Shown: positions 17,307 to 26,343 of the stretch, piece after piece
Layout of the letters: the number at the start of each line of letters is the position of its first letter
Numbering within the stretch: position 1 is the stretch's first letter
Assembly (NCBI GenBank): GCA_016208105.1
Contig: JACQYS010000009.1
Span: 1-64,000, forward strand
Direction: 5' to 3'
Source of the DNA: Desulfovibrio sp.
GTDB taxonomy: Bacteria > Desulfobacterota > Desulfovibrionia > Desulfovibrionales > Desulfovibrionaceae
DNA: 64,000 nucleotides
Notes under the pieces: model-generated
Database searches by the model: none
Seen by the model: the letters and a program-made list of their open reading frames with translations, nothing else
What the model was told of the DNA's origin: nothing
Translations under genes and position numbers: made by a program

Positions 17307-18575
17307 ATGTTTTTTTTCAAGAGCCTCACAGGCCTGGCGGAGCGGCACACGCCCCGCTTCATGGCGTTGGAGATATGGAAGTACATAGGCCCAGGCCTTT
17401 TGGTTACAGTGGGCTTCATCGATCCAGGCAACTGGGCCGCCAACGTGGCCGCTGGCGCGGGCTTCGGGTACAAGCTTTTGTGGATGGTGAGCCTCTCCAC
17501 GTTGATGCTCATCGTTCTGCAGCACAATGCCGCACACCTGGGCATCGCCACCGGGCTGTGCCTCTCGGAAGGAGCGGCACATCATCTGCCCCCAGCCGCG
17601 TCCCGCTTCGTGCTGGGAACGGCCGTTCTGGCCTCTATATCCACGGCCCTGGCCGAGCTTCTTGGCGGGGCAATCGCCCTGCACATGTTGTTCGGCATGC
17701 CCCTCTGGCTGGGCGCCCTCCTCTGCCTGGCCGTGGTGAGCTGGATGCTCTTCGCCAACACCTACCGCCGTATTGAGAAATACATCATCGGGTTTGTCTC
17801 GCTCATTGGCATATCTTTCGTGTTCGAATTGTCCATGGTCCATATCGACTGGGGTCAGGCCGTGTCTGGCTGGGTTGTTCCCGCATTCCCGGCGGGGTCC
17901 ATCCCCATCATCATGAGCGTTCTTGGTGCGGTGGTCATGCCCCACAACCTGTTTCTGCACTCGGAAATCATCCAGAGCCGCCAATGGAACCTGGACAACG
18001 ACGACATCATACACCACCAGCTCAAGTACGAATTCACGGACACGCTGGTGTCCATGATCATCGGCTGGGCCATCAACTCCTCCATGATTCTTCTTGCCGC
18101 TTCTGCCTTTTATTCTGGAGGGGTGGAAGTCACCGAACTCGAACAGGCCCAGAACCTGCTCTCGCCCCTGGTGGGCAGGTCCGCCGCAGTGGTCTTCGCC
18201 CTGGCGCTCCTGTTCGCCGGGGTGGCATCCTCAGTCACGGCGGGCATGGCCGGAGGAGCCATATTCGCCGGCATATTCAAGGAGCCCTACAACATCCACG
18301 ACATCCACACCAAAGTCGGAGTGGGGATAACCCTTTTCGTGGCCTACCTTATCATCTTGGTCATCCCTGACCCCTTCAAGGGGCTCATAGTTTCCCAGAT
18401 CGTGCTTTCCATCCAGCTGCCGTTCACCATCGTGCTGCAACTTTATTTGACTTCCTCCAAGAAAGTGATGGGCAAGTGGGCCAACAAAAAATCCACCGTG
18501 ATCATACTCGGGATCATTGCAGCCGTGGTGATCGCTCTGAACATCCTGCTTCTGGTGGACACTCTGGGGAGTTGA
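17307..18575 (+). CDS. Nramp-family divalent metal transporter
   Basis: This 422-residue integral membrane protein belongs to the Nramp/MntH family and imports manganese or iron with protons. The helix 1 metal-site motif appears as GFIDPGNWA (Asp and Asn of DPGN), and the helix 6 motif as MPHNLFLHS (methionine of MPH). About eleven hydrophobic helices are visible. The ATG at 17307 is preferred over an earlier in-frame TTG at 17277, with AAGG upstream. It lies between the small 79-residue gene and uvrA. I leave the symbol empty because mntH is not certain without a tree. Confidence 0.9.
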   Translation: MFFFKSLTGLAERHTPRFMALEIWKYIGPGLLVTVGFIDPGNWAANVAAGAGFGYKLLWMVSLSTLMLIVLQHNAAHLGIATGLCLSEGAAHHLPPAASRFVLGTAVLASISTALAELLGGAIALHMLFGMPLWLGALLCLAVVSWMLFANTYRRIEKYIIGFVSLIGISFVFELSMVHIDWGQAVSGWVVPAFPAGSIPIIMSVLGAVVMPHNLFLHSEIIQSRQWNLDNDDIIHHQLKYEFTDTLVSMIIGWAINSSMILLAASAFYSGGVEVTELEQAQNLLSPLVGRSAAVVFALALLFAGVASSVTAGMAGGAIFAGIFKEPYNIHDIHTKVGVGITLFVAYLIILVIPDPFKGLIVSQIVLSIQLPFTIVLQLYLTSSKKVMGKWANKKSTVIILGIIAAVVIALNILLLVDTLGS

Positions 18576-18640
18576 GCCAAAGCTTGCTTTTTCCCGCTCA
18601 AGGATTATCTGCCCCTTTCCAGCACATTCCCGGAGCATCC

Positions 18641-21394
18641 ATGAGCGACAAGAGAGTCATCCGCATCGAGGGGGCGCGCCAGCACAACCTCAAGAACATA
18701 TCCTTAGACATCCCTCGCGACCAGCTGGTGGTGGTTTGCGGCCCGTCCGGCTCGGGCAAGTCCACCCTGGCTTTCGACATCGTGTACGCCGAAGGCCAGC
18801 GCCGCTACGTGGAGTCCCTGTCCGCCTACGCGCGCCAGTTTCTGCCCCAGATGGACAAGCCCCAGGTGGACAAGATCGAAGGGTTGTCTCCGGCCATTTC
18901 CCTCGAGCAGCAGTCCGCTACGCGAAACCCGCGGTCAACCGTGGGCACGGTCACGGAGATATACGATTTTCTGCGCGTGTTCTTTGCCCGCCTGGGCAAG
19001 CCCCACTGCCCCAAGTGCGGCCTGCCCATCGCAGCCCAGACAACGGACCAGATCGTGGATGAGATCCTGGAACTGCCCGAGGGCGCCAAGTTCCTGGTGC
19101 TTTCCCCTCTGGTCGAGCACCAGAAGGGGTCCCAGGCCGAGAAGCTCAAAAAGCTCAAGGCCCAGGGCTTCGCCAGGGTGCGAGTGAACGGCGACGTTGT
19201 GAACCTGGAGCCTCTGCCGGAACTGGACAAGAACAAGCGCCACACCCTGGAACTGGTGGTGGACCGGCTGGTGGCCAAGCCGGACATCCGCAAGCGATTG
19301 GCCGATTCCGTGGAACTGGCCCTGGCCCAGGGCACCGAGCGGCTCATCGTTCATGACGTGGAGAAGAAAAATGATCGGTTTTTCTCCACAACCTCCGTCT
19401 GCCCAACCTGCAAGATAAGCGTCCCCCCGCCCACGCCGCAGCTCTTTTCCTTCAACAGCCCCCAGGGGGCATGCCCCACCTGCGCGGGGCTTGGCAGCGT
19501 GGAATACTTCGAACCGGACCTTCTGGCCCCCAACAAGGGGCTCTCGCTTTCCGGCGGGGCCATCCTGCCCTGGAAGAACGAACGGGTGTTCGCCCGCTAC
19601 CGGGACCAGTTGGCCGGATTGGGAAAACGCCACGGCTTCGATCTGGGTACACCCCTCAAGGAATTTTCACCTTCCGCATGGAGCGCCCTGTTTGACGGCG
19701 ATCCCGACATCGGCTGGAAGGGAGTGACCGCCCTCATGGACCTGGGCCAGGCTATGGGTTCCATCTGGCGAGACGAGCTCTCGCGCTTCAGGCAGAACCG
19801 GCCCTGCCCGTCCTGCAACGGGGCCAGACTCAAGCCCGAATCCCTGGCCGTACGCGTGGATGAGCTGAACATCTTTGAATTCTGCTCCCTGCCCATCGAG
19901 CGTTCCCTCGCCTGGCTTGGGGCGCGGCGCTTCCTGGGGGCGCGGCAGCTCATCGCCGAACCTCTGGTGAAGGAACTCCACCACAGGCTCAACTTTCTCT
20001 CCAATGTCGGCCTGGACTATTTGAGCCTGGGCCGGAACATGTCCACCCTCTCGGGGGGCGAAGCCCAGCGCATCAGGCTGGCCGGGCAGTTGGGCTCTGG
20101 CCTTGTGGGAGTCACCTACGTTCTTGACGAACCGAGCATCGGCCTGCACCCAAAGGACAACGAGCGTCTCTTGAGCACGCTGCGCATGCTGCAAAGGCGC
20201 GGCAACACCGTGCTGGTTGTGGAGCACGATGAGGCCACAATCGAAAGCGCCGACCACGTGATCGAGCTGGGCCCCGGCTCGGGCCTTCTGGGGGGCGAGA
20301 TCGTGCATCAGGGAGACGTGCGCAGTCTGCTCGAAGCTGACACCCTCACAGGCAAATACCTGCGCGGAGATCTGTCCATCCCCTATCCCGAGACCCGTCG
20401 CGCGGCCCAGGGCCACCTGGTGCTCAAGGGCGCCCGCACCAACAACCTGAAGAACCTGGACGTGGCCATTCCCCTGGGCTGCCTGACCTGCGTCACCGGT
20501 CCATCAGGCTCAGGCAAGAGCTCTCTGGTGGTGGATACCCTGTACAAGCACTTGGCTCTGTCCCAGGGCATCAAGGTGGACCTGCCTGGCGTTATAGACG
20601 GCATCGACGGGGCCGGACGCATCGAGAAGATCGTGTCCATCGACCAGGCGCCCATCGGCCGCACCCCAAGGTCAAACCCGGCCACCTACACCAAGGTCTT
20701 CGACGAGATACGCAATATTTTCGCAGCCACGGCCGACGCGAAAAAGCGCGGCTACAAGCCCGGCCGCTTCAGCTTCAACGTGCGCGGCGGCAGGTGCGAG
20801 GCCTGCCAGGGAGACGGGGTGATCACGGTGGAGATGCACTTTCTGCCGGACATCCACGTCACCTGCGAAGTCTGCGGGGGCAAGCGCTACAACCGCGAGA
20901 CTCTGGAGGTCCGCTACAGGGGGCTCAACATCGCGGAGGTGCTGGACCTGCCGGTGCTGGATGCCAGGCGCCTCTTCGAGAATTTCCCGGCCCTGGCCCG
21001 GCGTTTGGAGATACTGGAGCAAGTCGGGCTGGAGTATGTCCGCCTGGGGCAGCCGGCCACCACCCTTTCCGGGGGTGAGGCCCAGCGCATCAAGATCTCA
21101 CGGGAACTTGGCAAGCGCAGCCTCCCCGGAACCCTCTACATCCTGGACGAGCCCACCACGGGCCTGCACATGCACGAGGTGGGCAAGCTGATCCAGGTGC
21201 TGCATCAACTGGTTGCAAGAGGCGCCTCGGTGGTGGTCATCGAGCACAATACGGACGTGATACTGTCCTCGGATTACGTGATTGATCTCGGACCCGGCGG
21301 CGGCGAATACGGCGGGCGAATAGTGTCCCGGGGCACCCCCGAGGAGATCATGGCCGACCCTGAATCGATCACCGGGCGGTTCCTTACCCCATAG
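18641..21394 (+). CDS. uvrA: Excinuclease ABC subunit A
   Basis: UvrA (917 residues) is the DNA damage sensor of nucleotide excision repair; it dimerises and loads UvrB. Two ABC ATPase halves are seen, with Walker A GPSGSGKST near residue 35 and GPSGSGKSS near 620, and ABC signatures LSGGEAQRIRLA and LSGGEAQRIKIS. Zinc-binding cysteine pairs occur as CPTC, CPSC, CEAC and CEVC. The start at 18641 matches the family N-terminus MSDKRVIRIEGARQHNLKN; longer upstream reading adds unrelated sequence. Length is slightly below the common 940 residues. It is probably transcribed from its own promoter 66 bases after the transporter gene. Confidence 0.97.
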   Translation: MSDKRVIRIEGARQHNLKNISLDIPRDQLVVVCGPSGSGKSTLAFDIVYAEGQRRYVESLSAYARQFLPQMDKPQVDKIEGLSPAISLEQQSATRNPRSTVGTVTEIYDFLRVFFARLGKPHCPKCGLPIAAQTTDQIVDEILELPEGAKFLVLSPLVEHQKGSQAEKLKKLKAQGFARVRVNGDVVNLEPLPELDKNKRHTLELVVDRLVAKPDIRKRLADSVELALAQGTERLIVHDVEKKNDRFFSTTSVCPTCKISVPPPTPQLFSFNSPQGACPTCAGLGSVEYFEPDLLAPNKGLSLSGGAILPWKNERVFARYRDQLAGLGKRHGFDLGTPLKEFSPSAWSALFDGDPDIGWKGVTALMDLGQAMGSIWRDELSRFRQNRPCPSCNGARLKPESLAVRVDELNIFEFCSLPIERSLAWLGARRFLGARQLIAEPLVKELHHRLNFLSNVGLDYLSLGRNMSTLSGGEAQRIRLAGQLGSGLVGVTYVLDEPSIGLHPKDNERLLSTLRMLQRRGNTVLVVEHDEATIESADHVIELGPGSGLLGGEIVHQGDVRSLLEADTLTGKYLRGDLSIPYPETRRAAQGHLVLKGARTNNLKNLDVAIPLGCLTCVTGPSGSGKSSLVVDTLYKHLALSQGIKVDLPGVIDGIDGAGRIEKIVSIDQAPIGRTPRSNPATYTKVFDEIRNIFAATADAKKRGYKPGRFSFNVRGGRCEACQGDGVITVEMHFLPDIHVTCEVCGGKRYNRETLEVRYRGLNIAEVLDLPVLDARRLFENFPALARRLEILEQVGLEYVRLGQPATTLSGGEAQRIKISRELGKRSLPGTLYILDEPTTGLHMHEVGKLIQVLHQLVARGASVVVIEHNTDVILSSDYVIDLGPGGGEYGGRIVSRGTPEEIMADPESITGRFLTP

Positions 21395-21487
21395 AAGCAC
21401 GCCCACACACTCGATCGGTTTTCCCGGTGAGCTATTTTCTCGTTTCCCTTCCTTGCGCTGAAAAATCAAAACAGATATTTTACGATC

Positions 21488-22222
21488 ATGAGTGAGTATC
21501 CGGCAATACTTGGCGTTTTTTCCCTACGGCAAAACGAGGAGTTGGGCTCCGGCTCCACCCAGACCAAACACGCCCAGTTGACCTACTGGTACGCCCGGCA
21601 GCTCGACCATACCGTGGTAGAACTGCAGCCTCTAAACGTCTACCATGTTCCCTCCGGCATCAAAAAGCAGAGCGTGCTGGACGAATTTCTGCGCGCCTAC
21701 ACCCCGGAACCGCGGTATTACGAGGCCAACACCGTCCCGGCCTTGAAAACCCTAAAATCAAAAATCGACCAGGGCGAGAAGTTCTTCTCCATGGGGTTGC
21801 TCGACGATGCGGAAAAGGCCTTTCTCAAGGCACTCATGATCGACGAGATGAGCGTCCCGGCCAACTACGGATTGGGAGACGTGTACACGGAGAAGAAGGA
21901 CTTTCAGAAGCTGCGCAAGGTGCTCACGGTGCTCATGGGCATGGACGACTCTTTTTCCTTGGAATACCGGCAAAAGCTCAACAGCTTCGGCGTCAATTTG
22001 AGGAAACAGGGATATCTGGAAGAATCCATCGCCTTTTTCAACAAAGCCCTTGAGATCCGCAAGGACGACGAGCACATCTATTTCAACCTGGCTCGTGTGC
22101 ACTTCGACAAGGGCGAGATAGACAAATGCTTGGACATCCTGAACATGGCCACCACTCTCAATCCGGATTTCGTCGAAGCCCGCAAATTCATCAGCTATTG
22201 CGAAAAAATGACTGTGCAATAG
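21488..22222 (+). CDS. Tetratricopeptide repeat protein
   Basis: This 244-residue soluble protein has an N-terminal region of about 80 residues without known domain, then TPR units (for example GYLEESIAFFNKALEIRKDD and KGEIDKCLDILNMATTLNPD). The middle motif LGDVYTEKKDFQKLRKVLTVL resembles the repeat part of the pseudo-receiver protein at 2398, so the two may be related. No catalytic motif is seen; a scaffold role is likely. The next 370 bases have no gene. Confidence 0.7.
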   Translation: MSEYPAILGVFSLRQNEELGSGSTQTKHAQLTYWYARQLDHTVVELQPLNVYHVPSGIKKQSVLDEFLRAYTPEPRYYEANTVPALKTLKSKIDQGEKFFSMGLLDDAEKAFLKALMIDEMSVPANYGLGDVYTEKKDFQKLRKVLTVLMGMDDSFSLEYRQKLNSFGVNLRKQGYLEESIAFFNKALEIRKDDEHIYFNLARVHFDKGEIDKCLDILNMATTLNPDFVEARKFISYCEKMTVQ

Positions 22223-22591
22223 GACCGTTCCGCCATCGCGCCAAACGAAACGCGGCCCCATACTCCTCTCTTCCTGACGTGGCGTTTGCCACATACGTTC
22301 ATACTGCTCCCGCAGGTAATGCACGATACCGCTGAACTTTATTTTCTAAATATGTTGAGCTCTTGGGAATCGCGCAACACGAGATAGCCCCGGAAGAGTA
22401 TCGAAACAAGGGCCCCTCTAGGGATTCAAACAAGCGTGGGGCGCAGTCCAGGACTGCGCCCCACACCAGTGAACTCTCTTGATCAGACAGTCTCGCGACC
22501 ATCCGTTCCGCTCTGATGTGTCCCCGGTCAGCACCGGGCATCATGCGAATGCCCCAGGCATTGCCTGGCCAACGTAGTCCGGGGAAACTCT
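22223..22591. other. Intergenic region between convergent genes
   Basis: No gene is recognised in these 370 bases. They hold a weak hairpin (GTGGC-GTTT-GCCAC near 22279) and a long palindrome described separately. Confidence 0.5.
22436..22464. terminator. Long GC-rich palindrome, possible terminator
   Basis: GTGGGGCGCAGTCC and its exact reverse complement GGACTGCGCCCCAC are separated by a single A. On the minus strand a T-containing stretch (GCTTGTTTGAAT) follows, so it may end the NifU-like transcript 128 bases downstream of that gene. It could instead be a bidirectional terminator between the convergent genes. Confidence 0.5.
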
Positions 22592-22942
22592 CTACACTCC
22601 CTTCTCGAAGTTGCGCAGCGCCAGACGCAGTGCAGCCACGACATAGGTGTCGCAGTCGGACTGGGGGTCAATGTATTCCAGATTCTGTTTCAGATCCTCT
22701 CCGGAAAACTCCCAGGCCGAATCCACGTCCATACCTTTCACTATCGAGATCAAGGTGCCTAGGCACTGACGGCTATATGAGCACTTCACATCCCCGCCTA
22801 TCTCCGAAAGGACTCCGTCATGCACAAGAATCTGTACGGAAATCGGGCGCTTGCAGAACGTGCTTCCGTAGACAGCTTTGGCGGAAAACGTCTCAAGCGG
22901 TTTCACCAGCCCGTCGTTCTTGTATGTTTTCTTAGTGGACAT
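22592..22942 (-). CDS. NifU/IscU-like protein
   Basis: This 116-residue protein has the layout of the IscU/NifU N-terminal scaffold fold: a first cysteine after a short strand (GSTFCKRPISVQILVHDGVLSEIG), then VKCSYSRQCLGTLISIVKGM, and last SDCDTYVVAALRLALRNF. The spacing of these cysteines is close to the three cluster ligands of scaffold proteins. It may assemble or carry an iron-sulfur cluster in the cytoplasm. No cysteine desulfurase gene is adjacent. GGAGAC lies directly before the ATG. The assignment is by motif layout, not by strong identity. Confidence 0.6.
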   Translation of the reverse strand: MSTKKTYKNDGLVKPLETFSAKAVYGSTFCKRPISVQILVHDGVLSEIGGDVKCSYSRQCLGTLISIVKGMDVDSAWEFSGEDLKQNLEYIDPQSDCDTYVVAALRLALRNFEKGV

Positions 22943-23243
22943 ACTGTCTCCAGTGTCTGGGTCTTCGCGGCAATGCCGGACAAACCGTCATGCAGCCCGA
23001 AGGACGCCAGGTTGAAGGAGGGGCGCAACCCCCAAATGGACCAGAGAGTCCCACCAGACTCTGACCCCGCCAACAGATACAAATACGCTTTCAGTCCTGC
23101 CATCCGGAAAAGCTTACTGCCCGTTAGCTATCCGGATCATCCTCGGCCGTGTCTTCGCCACGGCGCTCTTTCGTTCTCCCGAGCCACGCCCACGAGGCCA
23201 GAGAGAACTCATGGCAATCAGTCCATTCGCCTGCCCTGGCGAA
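22943..23243. other. Intergenic region without recognised gene
   Basis: About 300 bases contain only short open frames with no ribosome binding site or family match. They must hold the promoter for the NifU-like gene and the end of the CBS gene transcript, but no convincing element was recognised. Confidence 0.4.
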
Positions 23244-23636
23244 TTAGGACACCTTGCAGTGAACGCCCTTGGCGATCATGATATCCCACATGGTGATCAC
23301 GCCAACCAGCTTCCCGTCATCGATAACCGGAAGACCGGCCACGTTCTTTTCGCCCATGGTCTTTGCCACCGTCAGCAGGTCGTCGCTGGATTTAACCGAG
23401 TACAGGGCCACGTTCATGACGTCCGCGACCTTGACCTTGCCCGGGTCGAGTCCGGCGGCGATCACTTTCTGGATCATGTCGCGCACAGTCACTGCGCCGT
23501 AGTCGCCGCCCGATGCGTCCTTGTCCACCATCAAGCGGCGCATGTTGTTTTCCGCCATCAGCCTCATGGCCTGGCCGGCCGTGGCATCCTTTTTCACGTA
23601 CATGATCCTGGTGGACATTGCGTCTTTGACTTTCAC
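23244..23636 (-). CDS. CBS-domain pair protein
   Basis: This 130-residue cytoplasmic protein consists of two CBS domains (residues about 1-60 and 70-128) forming one Bateman module, with motifs MSTRIMYVKKDATAGQAMRLM and NVAGLPVIDDGKLVGVITMWDI. Such modules usually bind adenine nucleotides and sense energy state; no effector domain is attached. It starts with GTG at 23636, supported by AAGGAGG six bases upstream. A divergent or partner gene is not present, so its target is unknown. Confidence 0.85.
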   Translation of the reverse strand: MKVKDAMSTRIMYVKKDATAGQAMRLMAENNMRRLMVDKDASGGDYGAVTVRDMIQKVIAAGLDPGKVKVADVMNVALYSVKSSDDLLTVAKTMGEKNVAGLPVIDDGKLVGVITMWDIMIAKGVHCKVS

Positions 23637-23762
23637 CGCTGCCTCCTTGTTAAAAAATTCACAGTTAGTATTTCTCTATGAGCAACACGGAGTTATGTCA
23701 ACGAAACCCTTTTAGTAGGAGTTCGTTTTTCTCCGAGGGAGGCAGTGTTCGTCCGGGGAATG

Positions 23763-23789
23763 AAAAGGCCACGGCATGCAGCCGTGGCC
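23763..23789 (-). terminator. Rho-independent terminator of the flagellin gene
   Basis: On the minus strand GGCCACGGC, loop TGCAT and GCCGTGGCC form a nine-pair stem followed by TTTTC. It lies about 120 bases after the flagellin stop. Confidence 0.85.
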
Positions 23790-23911
23790 AAAAAAAGAAT
23801 CGAGGGAGGGGTTTCAAAAACTCTCAGCGCGCCACCCGCAGACTATCGCCCAGCAGAGAGTCGCTGCAAGCCAAACTCCAGGAGGACCAAACTCGCGACT
23901 GTAGCCCGCCT

Positions 23912-24799
23912 TTACATGAGAAGCTGCAATGCCAGACGCGGAAGGATATTGGCCTGGGAAAGCATGGCTGTCGCGGACTGGGCGAGAATCTGTCCACGCA
24001 CGAAATTGGCCATCTCCTTTGCGAGATCCAGATCGGAGATCTGCGCTTCAGCGATCTGGAGGTTTTCCTCTTGAAGCTCCAAGGCCTGGATGGTGTTCTG
24101 AAGCCGGTTCTGCAAAGTTCCCAGGTTGGCCCGGATCTTATCCTTGGAGACTATGGCCTTGTTTATCTGATCCAGGGCCTGCTGAGCCAGACTCTGGGTG
24201 GAAATCGTTTTGCCATAGGTGCTGGAGGCAGTCATGCCCACCCCAAGCGCGGAGGCCGTGGAGAGACCAATCTGGACGTAATAGTAATCCTCGGCGGCTA
24301 TGTTGCTTGATCCGAAGTGTATTTTCATTTTTCCCGAGGATTGCAGTGCCGCGCCATTGTGCGTCGCCCCTGAGAGGTTCCCGTTGAGCAGATAGATTCC
24401 ATTGAAGTCCGTGGCCGTGGCTATCCTGGTGATTTCAGAGGCCATTGCCTGATATTCGGAATCGATTATCAGACGCTGGTCGGAGGTGTATGTCCCGGTG
24501 GACGCCTGGGTGGATAGCTCCTTCATCCGGATGAGCTTCTCGTCAATGACGCTCATGGCTCCGTCCGCTGTCTGGAGCATGGAGACGGCGTCGTTGGCGT
24601 TGCGGACTCCCTGGGACAATGAGGCAATTTCGGCCCGCATCAGCTCGCGCACCGCGAGCCCGGCCGGATCATCGCCGGCGCTGTTGATACGAAGCCCGGA
24701 GGCGAGACGCTGGGTCGAAACCGCGAGGCTGTCGTAGGCATCGGAAAGATACAAGGCACTGCTCATTGCCATGGGACTATGATTAATGAGAAGCGCCAT
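23912..24799 (-). CDS. fliC: Flagellin
   Basis: Flagellin (295 residues) is exported by the flagellar type III apparatus and polymerises as the filament. The conserved N-terminal D0/D1 region is present (LSTQRLASGLRINSAGDDPAGLAV-type motif, here STQRLASGLRINSAGDDPAG) and the conserved C-terminus (EENLQIAEAQISDLDLAKEM, then ILAQSATAMLSQANILP). The middle variable region is short, so the filament should have little surface decoration. The start at 24799 has GGGAGGGAG upstream. A near-consensus sigma-28 promoter lies 85 bases upstream. No other flagellar gene is in the window, so it is an isolated flagellin locus. Confidence 0.95.
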   Translation of the reverse strand: MALLINHSPMAMSSALYLSDAYDSLAVSTQRLASGLRINSAGDDPAGLAVRELMRAEIASLSQGVRNANDAVSMLQTADGAMSVIDEKLIRMKELSTQASTGTYTSDQRLIIDSEYQAMASEITRIATATDFNGIYLLNGNLSGATHNGAALQSSGKMKIHFGSSNIAAEDYYYVQIGLSTASALGVGMTASSTYGKTISTQSLAQQALDQINKAIVSKDKIRANLGTLQNRLQNTIQALELQEENLQIAEAQISDLDLAKEMANFVRGQILAQSATAMLSQANILPRLALQLLM

Positions 24800-24883
24800 A
24801 GCTCTCCCTCCCTGGATGCTCGACGTGAGTAAGCGGAAAACGGACAAGGACTTGAAAAGAATAAACCAGCCCTTCCGGAGTTC

Positions 24884-24910
24884 TTATCGGAAGCAAGAGG
24901 GAAGAGTTTA
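24884..24910 (-). promoter_or_regulatory. Sigma-28 (FliA) flagellar promoter
   Basis: On the minus strand TAAA (24910-24907), exactly 15 bases, then TCCGATAA (24891-24884). This differs from the TAAA-N15-GCCGATAA consensus by one base. It points at the flagellin gene. Confidence 0.85.
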
Positions 24911-24975
24911 GGGCAGCGGGCAATAAAACATGATTCGCCCAGGAAATCGTAAATGCTTGTTGACGGATTGCTCGA

Positions 24976-26343
24976 TCAGACCGGTTCGCGGGAGAATGTC
25001 ACATACTCCAAATCCCTCAGCGCTCTCTCCAGCAGTTGGTAGGCAACGGCCAGACTCACCAGGTTCGATGCGGCATATCCGTAACCGTAGAATTGATACC
25101 CAAGGCGGGTGGATAGCCAGGTGAACAGGGCCATGCTCACAAAATAGACAAAGGTGGTCAGCAGAACGCTCTTTCTGCGGTCGAAATAAAAAAGCACCAC
25201 GACTGTCACCGCCAACAGCGCTTGAATGAAAGTCCCCGCCAGGGCCACACGCATGATGGTCGACTGCACCGGGAACAGTTTGAGCGTTTCGACAAGAGCT
25301 GGAGCGAACGCGATGCAGCAACCGGTGATAGCAGACTGTACGACAAACAGGTAGCGCAGGTTCACCCGCAGATCATCCACAAGCAGCTTTTTCTGGGCCA
25401 GAATCTGGCTCATGGAGCCCTTGCCAGTGACATGGGCATAATAGGAGTGGATGCGTTCATGAAAACTCGTCTCCACCCGCAAAAGGAAAATGGCCATGCT
25501 GGGCACGATGGTCAGATAAGAAAAGAACATCGGGCTGTCATATAAATCGTGCACCCTGAGCCAGCCAATGATCATGCGCGAATCCGGGGCGTTCCAGAAA
25601 ATGACCTTATCGATCCAAATGGCCGCATTGTAGAATATGCCAACAAGGGCCATGATCCACATCTTGGGGAAATACCCCAGTGTGCCCCAATCCCAGCAGC
25701 CTGTTTCCTCGAACTCGGTGAGCATCCTGGAGACAAGCGACATGAAAATGATGCATTGCCCAAGCGTGAATCCAGCCAGATACCCGGTATAACCGAAATA
25801 TGAACCAAGCATGGTCGCAGCCACCACACCGACCGCGCATCCGCCGAAAAACGAGAACACCACCGCTTGGTAGTCCCGTATGGCGCCGATATAGATCATG
25901 GTGATCCAGACCATGCATACCGAAAGCAGGAGGAGCACTCCCCAGAAACTGCACGCAGCGCTCACGTCCAGGGTTGCGTACGCACAGAACCCGACCACAA
26001 GAGCCGGGACCAGGGTCACCACGGAATAGGTCAGGAAAGAGGCCATGGTCACCTCATGGCGGCCGATGTAATGCTGGTCCGCCAGATAGCGGGTGACCAC
26101 AAGCTGCCCGGAACCCACGAGGACCAGGCTCGCTCCATAGGTGTAGACACAGAGGGTCCGGAATATCTCCGCATCCTTGAGAGAAAGTTGCATGGATGCG
26201 TACACCGACAGAAGCGACAGGCACAGGATGCTCGCCAGCCAAGGGCCGGATGAAAGCATCGCTGCGTAAAACAGGGCCCCAAGCTCGCCAAGAAAGGTGC
26301 GCTTGGCGAGCATTTTGCGCAGTTCGAAGCCTATGCCCGCCAT
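24976..26343 (-). CDS. pelG: Pel polysaccharide inner-membrane transporter
   Basis: PelG (455 residues) is a polytopic membrane protein of the Wzx/MATE-like type and works with PelD, PelE and PelF to synthesise and move Pel polysaccharide across the inner membrane. It has about twelve hydrophobic segments. The N-terminus AGIGFELRKML and inner motifs such as YFPKMWIMALVGIFYNAAIWIDK and RVETSFHERIHSYY are typical. The start overlaps pelF by 13 bases. It is the last gene of the pel operon; no clear terminator was found before the flagellin promoter. Confidence 0.92.
   Translation of the reverse strand: MAGIGFELRKMLAKRTFLGELGALFYAAMLSSGPWLASILCLSLLSVYASMQLSLKDAEIFRTLCVYTYGASLVLVGSGQLVVTRYLADQHYIGRHEVTMASFLTYSVVTLVPALVVGFCAYATLDVSAACSFWGVLLLLSVCMVWITMIYIGAIRDYQAVVFSFFGGCAVGVVAATMLGSYFGYTGYLAGFTLGQCIIFMSLVSRMLTEFEETGCWDWGTLGYFPKMWIMALVGIFYNAAIWIDKVIFWNAPDSRMIIGWLRVHDLYDSPMFFSYLTIVPSMAIFLLRVETSFHERIHSYYAHVTGKGSMSQILAQKKLLVDDLRVNLRYLFVVQSAITGCCIAFAPALVETLKLFPVQSTIMRVALAGTFIQALLAVTVVVLFYFDRRKSVLLTTFVYFVSMALFTWLSTRLGYQFYGYGYAASNLVSLAVAYQLLERALRDLEYVTFSREPV

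Noticed and set aside
23678-24310. A 210-codon plus-strand frame opposite the flagellin gene
   Set aside because: Most of it is the complement of conserved flagellin C-terminus and it contains the flagellin terminator; no start signal.
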